Shown here: one piece after another, positions 1-9,587 of the stretch
Layout: each line of letters begins with the position of its first letter
Position numbering within the stretch: position 1 is the stretch's first letter
Origin: an uncultured Cohaesibacter sp.
Lineage (GTDB): Bacteria; Pseudomonadota; Alphaproteobacteria; Rhizobiales; Cohaesibacteraceae
Length of the DNA stretch: 64,000 bases
Direction of reading: 5' to 3'
NCBI RefSeq assembly: GCF_963667045.1
Contig: NZ_OY762934.1
Span: 620,001-684,000, forward strand
Made by a program: the position numbers and the translations under genes
The notes under the pieces: model-generated
What the model was told of the DNA's origin: nothing
Databases searched by the model: none
The model's input: only the letters and a program-made list of their open reading frames with translations

Positions 1-1
1 C

Positions 2-160
2 GAGGCTCACAAGACCGAGGTGAAGGTATACGGTATTCAGGATGGCAGCATCCGCATTTCGGAAGGTTTGAAGGACGGCGACAAGGTGATCGCAATCGGC
101 GTCTCCTACGTTACCGAAGGACTGAAGGTTCGCCCCTTCAAGAAGGAAGGCGGGCTCTGA
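2..160 (+). CDS. RND efflux periplasmic adaptor subunit, C-terminal end (partial)
   Basis: Only the last 52 codons are inside the window; the N-terminus lies upstream. The visible peptide reads as the membrane-proximal beta-domain of a HlyD/AcrA-type membrane fusion protein: a strand, a 'GLKDGDKVIAIG' turn and a final 'GLKVRPF' strand before the TGA. These adaptors link an inner-membrane RND pump to an outer-membrane channel. The pump gene starts about 100 bp downstream on the same strand, so the two very probably form an operon. The substrate cannot be inferred. The family call is firm from context and moderate from sequence alone. Confidence 0.8.
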   Translation, partial: EAHKTEVKVYGIQDGSIRISEGLKDGDKVIAIGVSYVTEGLKVRPFKKEGGL

Positions 161-260
161 TCAAGCCCTGCCGATCGCAGCCGTTCGATTGTCCAACCTT
201 TTCGTGCAAGTGCGTCCCGGTGCTTGATGCCCGTTGCGGGGATGCTTCAGGAAGACAGCA

Positions 261-3200
261 ATGAAACTTACCGACTACGCCATTGAGAACAAAGTCTTCA
301 GCTGGATGATGACCTTCCTGCTCCTCGCTGGCGGCATCTATGCCTACATGAATCTGGGCCGACTGGAAGATCCCGAGTTCACGATCAAGGAGGCTGTCAT
401 CGTTACGGCCTATCCGGGCGCCTCCCCGCTGGAAGTGGAAGAGGAAGTCACCCTGCCTGTTGAAACCGCGTTGCAACAGCTGCCGTATGTCAAGCATATC
501 ACCTCCATTTCCTCTTCCGGCCTTAGCCAGGTAACGGTGGAGATGAAGGACAAATACCGTAGTGCGGAACTCAGGCAGATCTGGGATGAAATGCGTCGCA
601 AGATCCACGACATGGAATCATCCCTGCCGTCCGGTTCCTATCCTCCGATCATCAACGACGACTTTGGTGATGTCTATGGCATCTACATGGCCATTACCGG
701 CGACGGCTACAGCCATCAGGAACTGAGTGACTATGCCGACTTTTTAAGGCGTGAGCTGGTGCTCGTTGATGGCGTGGGCAAGGTGACCATTGAAGGCACC
801 CTGCAAAAGCAGATCATTCTTGAAATCAGTCGTGCCAAGCTGGCCGCGCATAATATTTCCGTAGCTTCGCTGACAGCCTTGTTGCAGAACCAGAATATCG
901 TGAGCGATGCTGGCAGCATCCGGGTTGGCAGCGAGTATATCCGGATCAGTTCCACCGGCGACTACAGCAACGTCGACCAGATCAGGGACATCCTGTTGGG
1001 ACAGGCTGGCGGCGATGTGGTCTACCTTTCCGATATTGCCGACGTCAAGATCGATTATGCAGACCCGCCCAGCCACGTCTATCGCTTCAATGGCAAACCG
1101 GCGCTGACGGTTGGCATTTCCTTCGCCGACGGTGTCAACGTCACCGAAGTCGGCGATCTGGTCAGCCAGCGCCTCCAGCAACTGGAAAGCGGTCGTCCGG
1201 TCGGTGTCGAGCTCAACACGATCTACAATCAGCCAGAACAGGTCACGGCGTCAATCGACGACTTCTTGATCAACCTTGGCGAGTCGATCATCATCGTCAT
1301 TGTGGTTTTGCTGGTTACCATGGGGCTGCGTTCGGGCATCCTGATGAGCGTCATCCTGCTGCTGACCATTTGCGGTACCCTGATGGTAATGAAGCTGATC
1401 GGCATGCCGCTTCACCGCGTTTCCCTCGGGTCGATGATTCTGGCGCTCGGCATGCTGGTTGACAATGCCATCGTGATCACCGACGGCATCCTGGTGGGAT
1501 TGAAGCAGGGCCTGTCCAAGGTCAAGGCCGCCCACCGCATCGTCACCCAGACGGTTTGGCCTCTGTTCGGCGCGACAGCCATTTCCATCGTCGCCTTTGC
1601 GCCGATTGGCCTGTCACCAGACAGCACCGGGGAATATGCCGGGGCCCTCTTCTGGGTTCTGATGATTTCCCTCACGATCTCGTGGATTCTCGCCATCACC
1701 CTGACGCCGTTCCTCGCATCCGTCATGTTCTCCGAATCTGAGGTGCAACAGGGCGAAGGTGACGAGGCAATCGACCCCTACAAGGGGTTTGTCTACCAGA
1801 TCTACAAAGCCCTGTTGCTGTTCTCGCTCCGCTGGCGGTGGATGACGATGATCATCATGGCCGGAGCCATGGCTGCCGCCATCTATGGCTTCGGCTTTGT
1901 GGGGCAGTCCTTCTTCCCGACATCCAAGCTGCCGATGCTGACCGTCGACTATTGGCTGCCGCAAGGATCTGACATTCGCGCCACCATGGACGATATGGAT
2001 CGGCTTGAAGCGATCATGAAGAAGAACGACAAGATCAAGCAGATCACCTCGACCATCGGCGCGGGCGCCCAGCGCTTCATGCTGACCTACAAGGCCGAAC
2101 GGACCTATCCGAACTATGGCCAGTTCATCGTCGAGGTGAAGAATTTTGACGACATTAAGGACGTGCGCCAATGGCTAGACAAGGAGCTGAGCGAGGCCGC
2201 GCCCTATGCCTTTGTCAAGACCAGCCGTTTTGAACTCGGCCCTGCTGCAGGGGCCAAAATCAATGCCCGGATCACCGGTTCCAACCCTGTCGTGTTACGC
2301 CAGTTGGCTAACAAGGTCGTCGATATCTATCGCAATGATCCCGATGCGATAAACATCCGCCACGATTGGCAGGAACGGACCAAAGTCCTGCGACCGCAGT
2401 TTGCCGAAGCAGAAGCTCGGCGCCTTGGCATCACCAAGGCGGACATTGATCGCGCCATCCTGTTGAATGTCCATGGCCTGACCATTGCCACAGCCCGCGA
2501 TGGTTCTGATATGCTACCGATCATCATCCGCCCGCCGCTTAGCGAACGCAGCAGCGTCGATCAACTTGGCGACATTCAGGTCTATAGCTCCGTCCTTTCG
2601 CGCTATGTCAGCATTGATCAGGTGGTCAAGTTCATTGATCTGGCGTGGGAAGACCCGCTGATCATGCGGCGCGACAGAAAACGCACCATTCAGGTTTGGG
2701 CCGATGTCGATCCCAATGCCCAAATCACCAGTCTGGCGCTGTTCGAACGCCTCAGGGGCAAGGTTGAAGCACTGGAGCTGCCGCAGGGTTATGAACTGAG
2801 CTGGGGCGGCGAATATGAAAACCAGACCAAGGCAACCGAGGCAGTCTTTGCCAACGTCCCGCTTGGTGTGCTGGTCATGTTTGCCATCACGGTCATGCTG
2901 TTCAATTCGATCAAGCAGACGCTTGTTGTCTGGATGACGGTTCCACTTGCCATCATTGGTGTGACGGTCGGCCTGCTGCTCTTCAATCTGCCGTTCAGCT
3001 TCACCGCCCTCATCGGCTTCCTGTCCCTGTCAGGCATGTTGCTCAAGAACGGCATTGTGCTCATTGAAGAAATAAAGCGATTGAACGAAGAGGATAGCCT
3101 GTCAATCCACGATTCCATCACGCGGGCGGCTGTTTCGCGCCTGCGACCGGTAACCATGGCGGCATTGACTACCGTGTTGGGCCTTGTGCCGCTGGTCACG

Positions 3201-3335
3201 GACATCTTCTTCAACTCGCTGGCAGTGACCATCATGTTCGGCCTTGCTGCGGCAACCGTGCTGACGCTTATCGTCGTTCCGGTGCTGTTCGCCATCTTCT
3301 ATGGCGTTCGCTTCCGGCGTGGCGAGACGATCTAG
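261..3335 (+). CDS. RND multidrug/solute efflux pump, inner-membrane subunit (AcrB/HAE-like)
   Basis: A 1024-residue proton-driven transporter of the inner membrane with the RND layout: TM1 near residues 12-30, a large periplasmic porter loop, TM2-6, a second loop and TM7-12. The TM4 relay motif reads GMLVDNAIV with Asp401 followed by Asn402, so only one of the two adjacent Asp of AcrB is present. This Asp-Asn form is common in a separate RND branch found in alphaproteobacteria. The start is the ATG preceded by CAGGAAG; an in-frame GTG 27 bp upstream lacks a comparable ribosome-binding site. It is probably cotranscribed with the adaptor upstream. Substrate unknown. Confidence 0.93.
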   Translation: MKLTDYAIENKVFSWMMTFLLLAGGIYAYMNLGRLEDPEFTIKEAVIVTAYPGASPLEVEEEVTLPVETALQQLPYVKHITSISSSGLSQVTVEMKDKYRSAELRQIWDEMRRKIHDMESSLPSGSYPPIINDDFGDVYGIYMAITGDGYSHQELSDYADFLRRELVLVDGVGKVTIEGTLQKQIILEISRAKLAAHNISVASLTALLQNQNIVSDAGSIRVGSEYIRISSTGDYSNVDQIRDILLGQAGGDVVYLSDIADVKIDYADPPSHVYRFNGKPALTVGISFADGVNVTEVGDLVSQRLQQLESGRPVGVELNTIYNQPEQVTASIDDFLINLGESIIIVIVVLLVTMGLRSGILMSVILLLTICGTLMVMKLIGMPLHRVSLGSMILALGMLVDNAIVITDGILVGLKQGLSKVKAAHRIVTQTVWPLFGATAISIVAFAPIGLSPDSTGEYAGALFWVLMISLTISWILAITLTPFLASVMFSESEVQQGEGDEAIDPYKGFVYQIYKALLLFSLRWRWMTMIIMAGAMAAAIYGFGFVGQSFFPTSKLPMLTVDYWLPQGSDIRATMDDMDRLEAIMKKNDKIKQITSTIGAGAQRFMLTYKAERTYPNYGQFIVEVKNFDDIKDVRQWLDKELSEAAPYAFVKTSRFELGPAAGAKINARITGSNPVVLRQLANKVVDIYRNDPDAINIRHDWQERTKVLRPQFAEAEARRLGITKADIDRAILLNVHGLTIATARDGSDMLPIIIRPPLSERSSVDQLGDIQVYSSVLSRYVSIDQVVKFIDLAWEDPLIMRRDRKRTIQVWADVDPNAQITSLALFERLRGKVEALELPQGYELSWGGEYENQTKATEAVFANVPLGVLVMFAITVMLFNSIKQTLVVWMTVPLAIIGVTVGLLLFNLPFSFTALIGFLSLSGMLLKNGIVLIEEIKRLNEEDSLSIHDSITRAAVSRLRPVTMAALTTVLGLVPLVTDIFFNSLAVTIMFGLAAATVLTLIVVPVLFAIFYGVRFRRGETI

Positions 3336-3454
3336 GCACTGCAGTCACACGTTTTCAGGGCCGCTTCGGCTGCCCTGAAGAACCCGGACCCCACCGTAGA
3401 CCCACGATGCCGGGTTCCTGTCCGGAATGGGCCACAAGCTCGGTCTGGAAGACA

Positions 3455-3492
3455 ATCGCGTCAGCATCAGGCAATCCCGATGCTGACGCGAT
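3455..3492. repeat. Perfect 14-bp inverted repeat in the RND-glpR gap
   Basis: ATCGCGTCAGCATC and its exact reverse complement are separated by 10 nt. No U-run follows on either strand, so it is not a classic intrinsic terminator. A second, shorter pair (GAACCCGG / CCGGGTTC, 3380-3417) lies just upstream. The gap between the pump and glpR (3336-3757) otherwise holds only the AT-rich glpR leader. Open frames here look like noise. Confidence 0.6.
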
Positions 3493-3676
3493 CTGTTCTG
3501 CAACCGGTTGCGCGCCTCCCTCTTCCTCACATGCCATTCTATTCCCCGTTCGCTCCCACCCGATCACAGCGTGGCAGCGACGACTTTCGCTTTGTTCATT
3601 TTTCGGAATAAATCGAACCATTTTCACTCTTCCTTTCCTTTCTCCTTCAAACTCTAGCCAAAATCCGCACATATAT

Positions 3677-3700
3677 GTTCGTTTTTAACTCAATACGAAC
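3677..3700. promoter_or_regulatory. Candidate GlpR operator upstream of glpR-glpD-glpK
   Basis: GTTCGT and ACGAAC form an inverted repeat centred about 70 bp before the glpR start, and a further TTCGAAC lies at 3715-3721. The TTCG core resembles half-sites of DeoR-family GlpR proteins, whose E. coli operator is built on a TTCG/CGAA palindrome. The position, in an AT-rich leader of an operon whose first gene encodes the repressor, suggests autoregulation. This is inference. Confidence 0.4.
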
Positions 3701-3757
3701 TTTTATCTTGATATTTCGAACTTAAACGCGCATCTTCTGGTGACATTGGAGAGAGAC

Positions 3758-4546
3758 ATGGAAAATCTGATTCCGCGCCACAAGGACATTCTGGATATCG
3801 CCAAGCGCGACGGCCGTGTTGACGTCGACAGTCTGGCAGCCAGTTTCAATGTCACCCCGCAGACCATCCGCAAGGATCTCAACTTTCTCTGCGACGGAGA
3901 AATGTTGGAGCGGGTGCATGGAGGGGCTATCTTCCCGTCTGGTGTTGCCAACTATGCCTATGCCGCCCGCCGCCAACATGCCGCCTCCGAGAAGGCAGCC
4001 ATCGGCAAGGCAACGGCGGCCCTCATTCCGGACAGCGCTTCTCTCATCATCAACATCGGAACCACGACCGAGCAGGTCGCCCATGCGCTGGTGCGCCATG
4101 ACAGCCTCATGGTCATCACCAACAACATCAATGTTGCCAACATTATGCACACCGGCTCGAACGCCGAGGTGGTTGTTGCCGGTGGCATGCTGCGCAAGGA
4201 AGATGGAGGACTGGTCGGCGAAGCAACGGTGGACTTCATCCGCCAGTTCAAGGTGGACTTCGCCATCATTGGCACCTCTGCCATCGATGAGGACGGCACC
4301 CTGCTCGACTATGACTTCCGCGAGGTTCGGGTGGCGCAGGCGATCCTCCAGCATGCCCGCAAGACCATCCTTGTTTCCGATTCCATGAAATTTGAACGCA
4401 CGGCCCCGGTGCGCATAGGCCATCTCTCTGACGTGGACTATTTCGTGACCGATACCCTGCCAAGTGAAGACATTCAGGCGATTTGCCACGATGCGGAAAC
4501 CCAGATCATCGTGGCAACCCCAGACAAAAGCGAGAACGAACAATGA
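3758..4546 (+). CDS. glpR: DeoR-family transcriptional regulator, glycerol-3-phosphate regulon repressor
   Basis: 262 residues. An N-terminal winged helix-turn-helix occupies about residues 5-58, with the family pattern VDSLAASFNVTPQTIRKDL and the HGGA end of the wing. It is followed by the sugar-phosphate effector domain with the IGTTTEQVAHAL motif. GlpR proteins repress glycerol-3-phosphate genes and are released by glycerol-3-phosphate. The start is the ATG behind GGAGAGAG; an upstream GTG is less likely. The stop overlaps the glpD start (ATGA), so regulator and dehydrogenase are translationally coupled. The glpD and glpK neighbours make the role nearly certain. Confidence 0.92.
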   Translation: MENLIPRHKDILDIAKRDGRVDVDSLAASFNVTPQTIRKDLNFLCDGEMLERVHGGAIFPSGVANYAYAARRQHAASEKAAIGKATAALIPDSASLIINIGTTTEQVAHALVRHDSLMVITNNINVANIMHTGSNAEVVVAGGMLRKEDGGLVGEATVDFIRQFKVDFAIIGTSAIDEDGTLLDYDFREVRVAQAILQHARKTILVSDSMKFERTAPVRIGHLSDVDYFVTDTLPSEDIQAICHDAETQIIVATPDKSENEQ

Positions 4547-6048
4547 CAAACGAAGTCAAGGACATCTTCGTCGTAGGCGGCGGCATCAACGGCTGCAGCA
4601 TCGCGCGCGATGCGGTCGGGCGCGGCTATAGCGTGACGTTGGCGGAAATGCATGATCTGGCCAGTGCAACATCTTCCGCCTCGACCAAGCTCATCCATGG
4701 CGGGCTGCGCTATCTTGAATATTACGAGTTCCGTCTCGTCCGGGAAGCCCTCAAGGAACGCGAAGTGGTCTGGGCCAATGCGCCGCACATCGTCTGGCCT
4801 CTGCGCTTTGTTCTGCCCTATTTCAAGGGCGGCATTCGGCCTGCATGGCTGATCCGGATCGGGCTGTTCCTCTATGACTACATCGGTGGTCGCAAGAAAC
4901 TGCCTGCAACCGCAGACATCAACATGAAGACCGACCCGGTAGCTGCTCCTCTGAAGCCGCTGTTCACCAAGGCCTTCGAGTATTCCGATTGCTGGGTCAA
5001 TGACTCCCGCTTCGTCGTGCTCAATGCCATGGACGCCCAGATGCGCGGTGCAGACATTCTGGTACGCGAGAAGGTTGTCTCCCTCGTCTATGACAAGGGC
5101 CTCTGGACCATCACGACGGAAAACCAGATCAACGGCACCAGGACCGAGCACAAGGCGAAAATGATCGTCAACGCCTCCGGACCATGGGTAGACCATGTCA
5201 TCGGCGAGGCGCTCAACACGCCACACGACCGCAACGTTCGCCTCGTGCAGGGCAGCCACATGATCGTCAAGAAGATGTTCGACCACAAGCGCTGCTACAT
5301 CTTCCAGAACAATGACGGCCGCATTGTCTTTGCCATTCCATACGAGGAAGACTTCACCCTCATTGGTACGACCGACCATGACTTCGAGGGCGATCTCAAC
5401 GCCGACAAGATTCAGGCCACGGAAGAGGAGCTGCTGTATCTCTGCAATGCCGCCAGCGACTATTTCCAGAAGCCGGTCACGCGCGAAGATGTTGTCTGGA
5501 GCTTCTCGGGTGTCCGTCCGCTTTATGACGACGGCGCCTCTGCCGCTCAGGAAGCAACCCGTGACTATGTGCTGCGCCAGAAGCCCGAAGATCATGATGA
5601 ATCTATCATTCACATCTTCGGCGGCAAGATCACGACCTCGCGCAAGCTGGCCGAGGCTGTCGTCAAGAAGATCGAGCACAAGCTTGGAGCCCGCAAGCCG
5701 AAATGGACCAAGGTTGCTCCGCTGCCCGGGGGCGACTTTGCCGCCGAGGACTTCGACAGCCTGCTGGCTAAACTCAAGACCGATCACCCCTATCTTGAAG
5801 ACAAGCATGCCTATCGCCTGATGCGCCTTTATGGCACGTTGGCGCGCGATCTGCTGGCAGGCGTCACCGCGAAGGAAGGGCTGGGGCAGCATTTCGGAGC
5901 AGACCTCTACGAGGCCGAGGTGCGTTACCTCATCGAGAAGGAATGGGCGATTACCGCCGAGGACATCCTTTTCCGTCGCACCAAATGTGGCCTGAGTTTC
6001 ACGCAGGACCAGATTTCCTCTCTCGATGCCTTTATGAAGGCCCAGTAA
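4543..6048 (+). CDS. glpD: Aerobic glycerol-3-phosphate dehydrogenase
   Basis: 501 residues, the same length as E. coli GlpD. A FAD-binding dinucleotide fold sits at the N-terminus (VVGGGINGCSIARDAVGRG). The diagnostic SSASTKLIHGGLRYLE segment follows, and a C-terminal helical cap ends the protein. It oxidises sn-glycerol-3-phosphate to dihydroxyacetone phosphate and passes electrons to ubiquinone at the inner face of the membrane. It overlaps glpR by 4 bp and precedes glpK, so glycerol phosphorylation and oxidation are controlled together. No glycerol facilitator gene is seen in the window. Confidence 0.96.
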   Translation: MTNEVKDIFVVGGGINGCSIARDAVGRGYSVTLAEMHDLASATSSASTKLIHGGLRYLEYYEFRLVREALKEREVVWANAPHIVWPLRFVLPYFKGGIRPAWLIRIGLFLYDYIGGRKKLPATADINMKTDPVAAPLKPLFTKAFEYSDCWVNDSRFVVLNAMDAQMRGADILVREKVVSLVYDKGLWTITTENQINGTRTEHKAKMIVNASGPWVDHVIGEALNTPHDRNVRLVQGSHMIVKKMFDHKRCYIFQNNDGRIVFAIPYEEDFTLIGTTDHDFEGDLNADKIQATEEELLYLCNAASDYFQKPVTREDVVWSFSGVRPLYDDGASAAQEATRDYVLRQKPEDHDESIIHIFGGKITTSRKLAEAVVKKIEHKLGARKPKWTKVAPLPGGDFAAEDFDSLLAKLKTDHPYLEDKHAYRLMRLYGTLARDLLAGVTAKEGLGQHFGADLYEAEVRYLIEKEWAITAEDILFRRTKCGLSFTQDQISSLDAFMKAQ

Positions 6049-6132
6049 CCCGATAGGATTTGGATAGGCGGTCGGCAACCACGGCCGCCTGCCCTCCTCG
6101 GGCCGTCTTGCTCCTTGCCTGCTACTGGGCCC

Positions 6133-6180
6133 TGCGACTGGGCCTGCAACTGGGCCTGCAACTGGGCCTGCAACTGGGCC
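6133..6180. repeat. Four tandem copies of a 12-bp unit between glpD and glpK
   Basis: Three perfect copies of TGCAACTGGGCC are preceded by one with a single change (TGCGACTGGGCC) and a more degenerate fifth. The array lies in the 187-bp gap after glpD, about 55 bp before glpK. The unit length is a multiple of three but no frame here looks genic. An imperfect hairpin (about 6067-6089) sits just after the glpD stop. The array may vary in copy number between strains. Confidence 0.85.
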
Positions 6181-6235
6181 GGTCGCAGATTTCATCACTT
6201 GTCGTTTCAGCATTCGCGGAGGAGGCGAACTGCTC

Positions 6236-7729
6236 ATGAAAAATTCCTACGTCATGGCGATCGATCAGGGAACCACCTCATCCCGCGCCATCCTGTTTGA
6301 TAGCAACTACCGTATCTGCTCCGTTTCCCAACGGGAATTCACGCAGTATTTCCCGAAATCCGGCTGGGTTGAACATGACCCTGAAGAGATCTGGGAAAGC
6401 GTGATCTCCACCTGCCGCGACGCCATGGAAAATGCCGGGGCGCACGCCTCCGACATCGCCGCCATTGGCATCACCAACCAGCGCGAAACGACCCTGGTCT
6501 GGGACAAGCGCACCGGTGAGTGCATCTACAATGCCATCGTCTGGCAAGACCGCCGCACCTCGGACTATTGCAAGAAGCTGGTTGAGGATGGCAAGGAAGA
6601 GACCGTCATCGAGAAGACCGGCCTGCTGATCGACCCCTATTTCTCCAGCACCAAGGTTGCCTGGATCATCGACAATGTGGAAGGGGCTCGCCAAAAGGCG
6701 GAAGAAGGCCATCTGGCATTCGGCACCATCGACAGCTTCCTGTTGTGGCGGCTGACCGGGGGCAAGGTCCATGCGACCGACGCCACCAACGCCAGCCGGA
6801 CCATGCTCTATGACATCCACAATGCCCGCTGGAGCAGCACCTTGCGCCAGTTGCTGGATCTGCCGCAGAATCTCGCCCGCCCGGATGTCCGCGACTGTGC
6901 CTCCGACTTCGGCGAAAGCCTGCCGGAACTGTTTGGCGGCCCGATCAAGATTGCCGGCATCGCTGGCGACCAGCAGGCCGCAGCCATCGGGCAGGCCTGT
7001 TTCGAGCCGGGCATGCTGAAGTCCACCTACGGCACAGGCTGCTTTGCACTGCTCAACACAGGCGAAAAGCCGGTCAAATCGGAGAATCGCCTGCTGACCA
7101 CCATCGCCTACCAGCTTGATGGCAAGCCGACCTTCTGCCTTGAAGGATCCATCTTTATTGCCGGTGCCGCCGTGCAGTGGCTTCGCGACGGGTTGGGCAT
7201 CATTGAGCGTGCCAATCAGGCAGGCCCCCTCGCCCGCAAGGCAGACGAAAACCAGCAGGTCTATCTGGTTCCGGCCTTTGTCGGGCTCGGCGCGCCCTAT
7301 TGGGACGCGGACTGTCGTGGCGCCATGTTCGGCCTGACACGCGGCACGGGGCCGGAGGAAATCTGCAAGGCGACGCTCGAGTCGGTCTGCTACCAGACAC
7401 GCGATCTGCTGACCGCAATGAAAAAGGACTGGAAGGGCCACAACGGCACCATTCTCCGTGTGGATGGCGGCATGGTCGCCTCCAACTGGACGATGCAGTT
7501 CCTCTCCGACATTCTGAACGCAGTGGTCGAACGCCCGCGTGTTCTGGAGACCACGGCCCTCGGTGCGGCCTATCTGGCCGGTTCCCAAGTCGGCTTCTAC
7601 CCGGACAGGGACGAATTCGCCAAGAGCTGGGCGCTTGAGCATCGCTTCGAGCCCTCCATGGATGAAGCCCTGCGGGAAAGCAAATATGAAGGCTGGGTGG
7701 ACGCCGTGCAGCGGACCTTAAGCCGCTAG
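6236..7729 (+). CDS. glpK: Glycerol kinase
   Basis: 497 residues, FGGY carbohydrate-kinase family. The phosphate-binding loop [10 protein letters not shown] is at the N-terminus, followed by [10 protein letters not shown] and VWQDRRT substrate-side motifs, GIAGDQQAA with the catalytic Asp, and STYGTGCF. It phosphorylates glycerol to sn-glycerol-3-phosphate in the cytoplasm, feeding GlpD encoded upstream. The start is ATG with a strong GGAGGAGG site. A hairpin terminator follows within 75 bp, marking the end of the glp operon. Confidence 0.97.
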   Translation: MKNSYVMAIDQGTTSSRAILFDSNYRICSVSQREFTQYFPKSGWVEHDPEEIWESVISTCRDAMENAGAHASDIAAIGITNQRETTLVWDKRTGECIYNAIVWQDRRTSDYCKKLVEDGKEETVIEKTGLLIDPYFSSTKVAWIIDNVEGARQKAEEGHLAFGTIDSFLLWRLTGGKVHATDATNASRTMLYDIHNARWSSTLRQLLDLPQNLARPDVRDCASDFGESLPELFGGPIKIAGIAGDQQAAAIGQACFEPGMLKSTYGTGCFALLNTGEKPVKSENRLLTTIAYQLDGKPTFCLEGSIFIAGAAVQWLRDGLGIIERANQAGPLARKADENQQVYLVPAFVGLGAPYWDADCRGAMFGLTRGTGPEEICKATLESVCYQTRDLLTAMKKDWKGHNGTILRVDGGMVASNWTMQFLSDILNAVVERPRVLETTALGAAYLAGSQVGFYPDRDEFAKSWALEHRFEPSMDEALRESKYEGWVDAVQRTLSR

Positions 7730-7766
7730 ATAGCATTTCCGCTCTCAAAATCTCTGTTACCTATAC

Positions 7767-7803
7767 ATGCATAGCTACATGAAATCTGTAGCTATGCATT
7801 TTT
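7767..7803 (+). terminator. Intrinsic terminator after glpK
   Basis: A perfect 13-bp stem (ATGCATAGCTACA / TGTAGCTATGCAT) with a 7-nt loop runs straight into TTTTT. The stem is unusually AT-rich. The rest of the 7730-8075 gap shows no gene and must carry the promoter of the exporter gene that follows. Confidence 0.85.
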
Positions 7804-8075
7804 AGTTGGTCTGCCGAAGCAACATTCCCGGTGCATTTTCCCCCTCTGGTGGGTTAGTCAGAGGTCATTCCCGCCATGAGCCGCAATGTGATACTCTTTC
7901 CGGGATAAAGTCGAAATCATGAAACGCAGCGACTGGACCTGCTGTCGTGCATGGCTTCGTTGAACCAGGGGCTAAGACAAAAGCGACATGCGTTTTTCTC
8001 GCCACAGAGGAAATCGTCGGCCCGACGAGGCTGTCATCGATTGGCAGCGAAACAGGCTTTGAACAGAGACTCAGA

Positions 8076-9371
8076 ATGACCGATCTCGCTTCTCCTCCAG
8101 ACCCGATTCGCCTCAGACACAGGCATCTTGAAAAAATCGCCATGGCTGCGCTGAATGTCGGCTGCATTCTCATGGAATCCGGCGCAAAGGCCGAAGTCGT
8201 CCGCAATGGCATCGAAATGGTGGTGTCCGGCCTTGGGGCTGAAACCATTGCCGTGCGCATTGGCTACGCCTCCATCAGCCTCACCGTGCGTGGCGGTGGT
8301 GACAACACCATCAGCCGCCTCCTGCAGGTCGGCCACCACGGCGTCAACCTGCAGCTCAACAATGCTGCAAGAGCGCTGGCCGTTCGGGCGTCACAAGGCG
8401 GCATGGAGCCGGAAACCATCGTCGAGGAAGTCAAGATCCTCCGAAAGATCACGCCAAAGCACCATTGGGTCATCGTTGCACTCGCCACCGGGCTTGCATG
8501 TGCATCCTTTGGGCAGCTTCTTGGCACTGATGCCACGGCCTTTCTGCCCATCTGGTTTGCCGGGTTCATCGGACAGACCATCCGCCACTTCATGGTGCTG
8601 AACAAACAGAACCTGTTTGCCATGGTCGCCATCGTGGCTTTTGTTTCCTCCGCCATTGGCGGTCTCATCGCCCAGCTGTTCGGCAGCGCGACACCGGAAA
8701 TGGCCATGTTCTCTTCTGTGCTGCTGCTCGTACCCGGCGTCCCCTCGATGAACGCCCAGACCGACATCATGGAAGGGTCTCCAACACTTGGCAGCGCCCG
8801 CGCCCTCACCGTCATGATGATCCTTGTCTTCCTTACCGTCGGCGTCGCCCTTTCCCGCGCCAGCCTGATGCGCTTCGGGGCAAACGATGCGTTGCTGAGC
8901 CACGGGCTTCTGCATCACATCATTTTTGGAGGCGTCGCGGCAGCAGGCTTCGGCATCCTCTTCAATTTCAGTTGGCGCACGGTTGGCCTGACAGCGATTG
9001 GCGGCGGTGTTGCACTGGCGGTCCGTACCCTCGGCATGGATGCGCAGTGGGGGCTGGCGATGTCCTCAACCCTTGCAGCGGCAGCGGTGACGGTCTATGT
9101 GCGGCTACTTTATCTGTTGCCGGTGTATGTGCCCACTGGTGGCAGCATGCTGGCGATTGCTGGCTGCATTCCGATGATTCCGGGCAGTAGCGCCTCACAT
9201 GGACTGGTTGGACTGATGACCTTTGCCACCCAGCACGGCAATTACGATGTGCTGCTACTTGGCAGCTCCGTCGCTTCCCTGCTCAGTGTGGTGTTCACCA
9301 TCGGCGGCATAGCGGCTGCGATCACCTTGATCAACGAGATCATCAAGCGTCCGAGCTTCCCGACGCTATAG
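8076..9371 (+). CDS. Threonine/serine exporter family protein (ThrE-like)
   Basis: 431 residues from the chosen ATG. The N-terminal half carries the ThrE/YjjP-type domain, with segments such as GCILMESGAKAEVVRNGIE and LTVRGGGDNTISRLL and a cytoplasmic region, followed by membrane helices. The C-terminal half is the ThrE_2/YjjB-like membrane domain with PTGGSMLAIAGCIPMIPGS. Characterised members export threonine, serine or small metabolites. Both halves are fused here, as in Corynebacterium ThrE. A GTG 129 bp upstream would add a leader with no membrane or signal character. The gene is monocistronic with its own terminator. Substrate inferred from family only. Confidence 0.82.
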   Translation: MTDLASPPDPIRLRHRHLEKIAMAALNVGCILMESGAKAEVVRNGIEMVVSGLGAETIAVRIGYASISLTVRGGGDNTISRLLQVGHHGVNLQLNNAARALAVRASQGGMEPETIVEEVKILRKITPKHHWVIVALATGLACASFGQLLGTDATAFLPIWFAGFIGQTIRHFMVLNKQNLFAMVAIVAFVSSAIGGLIAQLFGSATPEMAMFSSVLLLVPGVPSMNAQTDIMEGSPTLGSARALTVMMILVFLTVGVALSRASLMRFGANDALLSHGLLHHIIFGGVAAAGFGILFNFSWRTVGLTAIGGGVALAVRTLGMDAQWGLAMSSTLAAAAVTVYVRLLYLLPVYVPTGGSMLAIAGCIPMIPGSSASHGLVGLMTFATQHGNYDVLLLGSSVASLLSVVFTIGGIAAAITLINEIIKRPSFPTL

Positions 9372-9404
9372 CGGCCAGCTCCAAAGCCTAAAAGAGAAAT
9401 CAAC

Positions 9405-9442
9405 GCGCGGACCTTTCCCGAAAAGGTGCCGCGCATTTTTTT
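9405..9442 (+). terminator. Intrinsic terminator after the ThrE-like gene
   Basis: GCGCGG..CCTTT pairs with AAAGG..CCGCGC, with a small bulge, and is followed by A and seven T. It lies 34 bp after the exporter stop. Confidence 0.85.
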
Positions 9443-9533
9443 GCGCGACAGTCCGCCCTCGCCCAAACAGTCTGGCCCGCCCTCGGTAAGTTCAGGTTCA
9501 TCAAACCCCACGCCGGGCCGGGCAAAGCCCATA

Positions 9534-9563
9534 ACAAAAAAGGCCCGCATGAAGCGGGCCTTT
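9534..9563 (-). terminator. Intrinsic terminator of the rplM-rpsI operon
   Basis: On the minus strand AAAGGCCCGC pairs with GCGGGCCTTT around a 5-nt loop, followed by a T-run (A5 on the plus strand). It sits 25 bp past the rpsI stop. Confidence 0.9.
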
Positions 9564-9587
9564 CGAAACATGATACAGAAATCTGTA

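Noticed and set aside
3407-3688. Open frames on both strands in the RND-glpR gap
   Set aside because: Arise from the inverted repeats; no ribosome-binding site or recognisable protein.
4474-6237. 587-residue minus-strand open frame covering glpD
   Set aside because: Antisense shadow of glpD; its repeated Pro-Val-Ala-Gly end is just the 12-bp tandem repeat translated.
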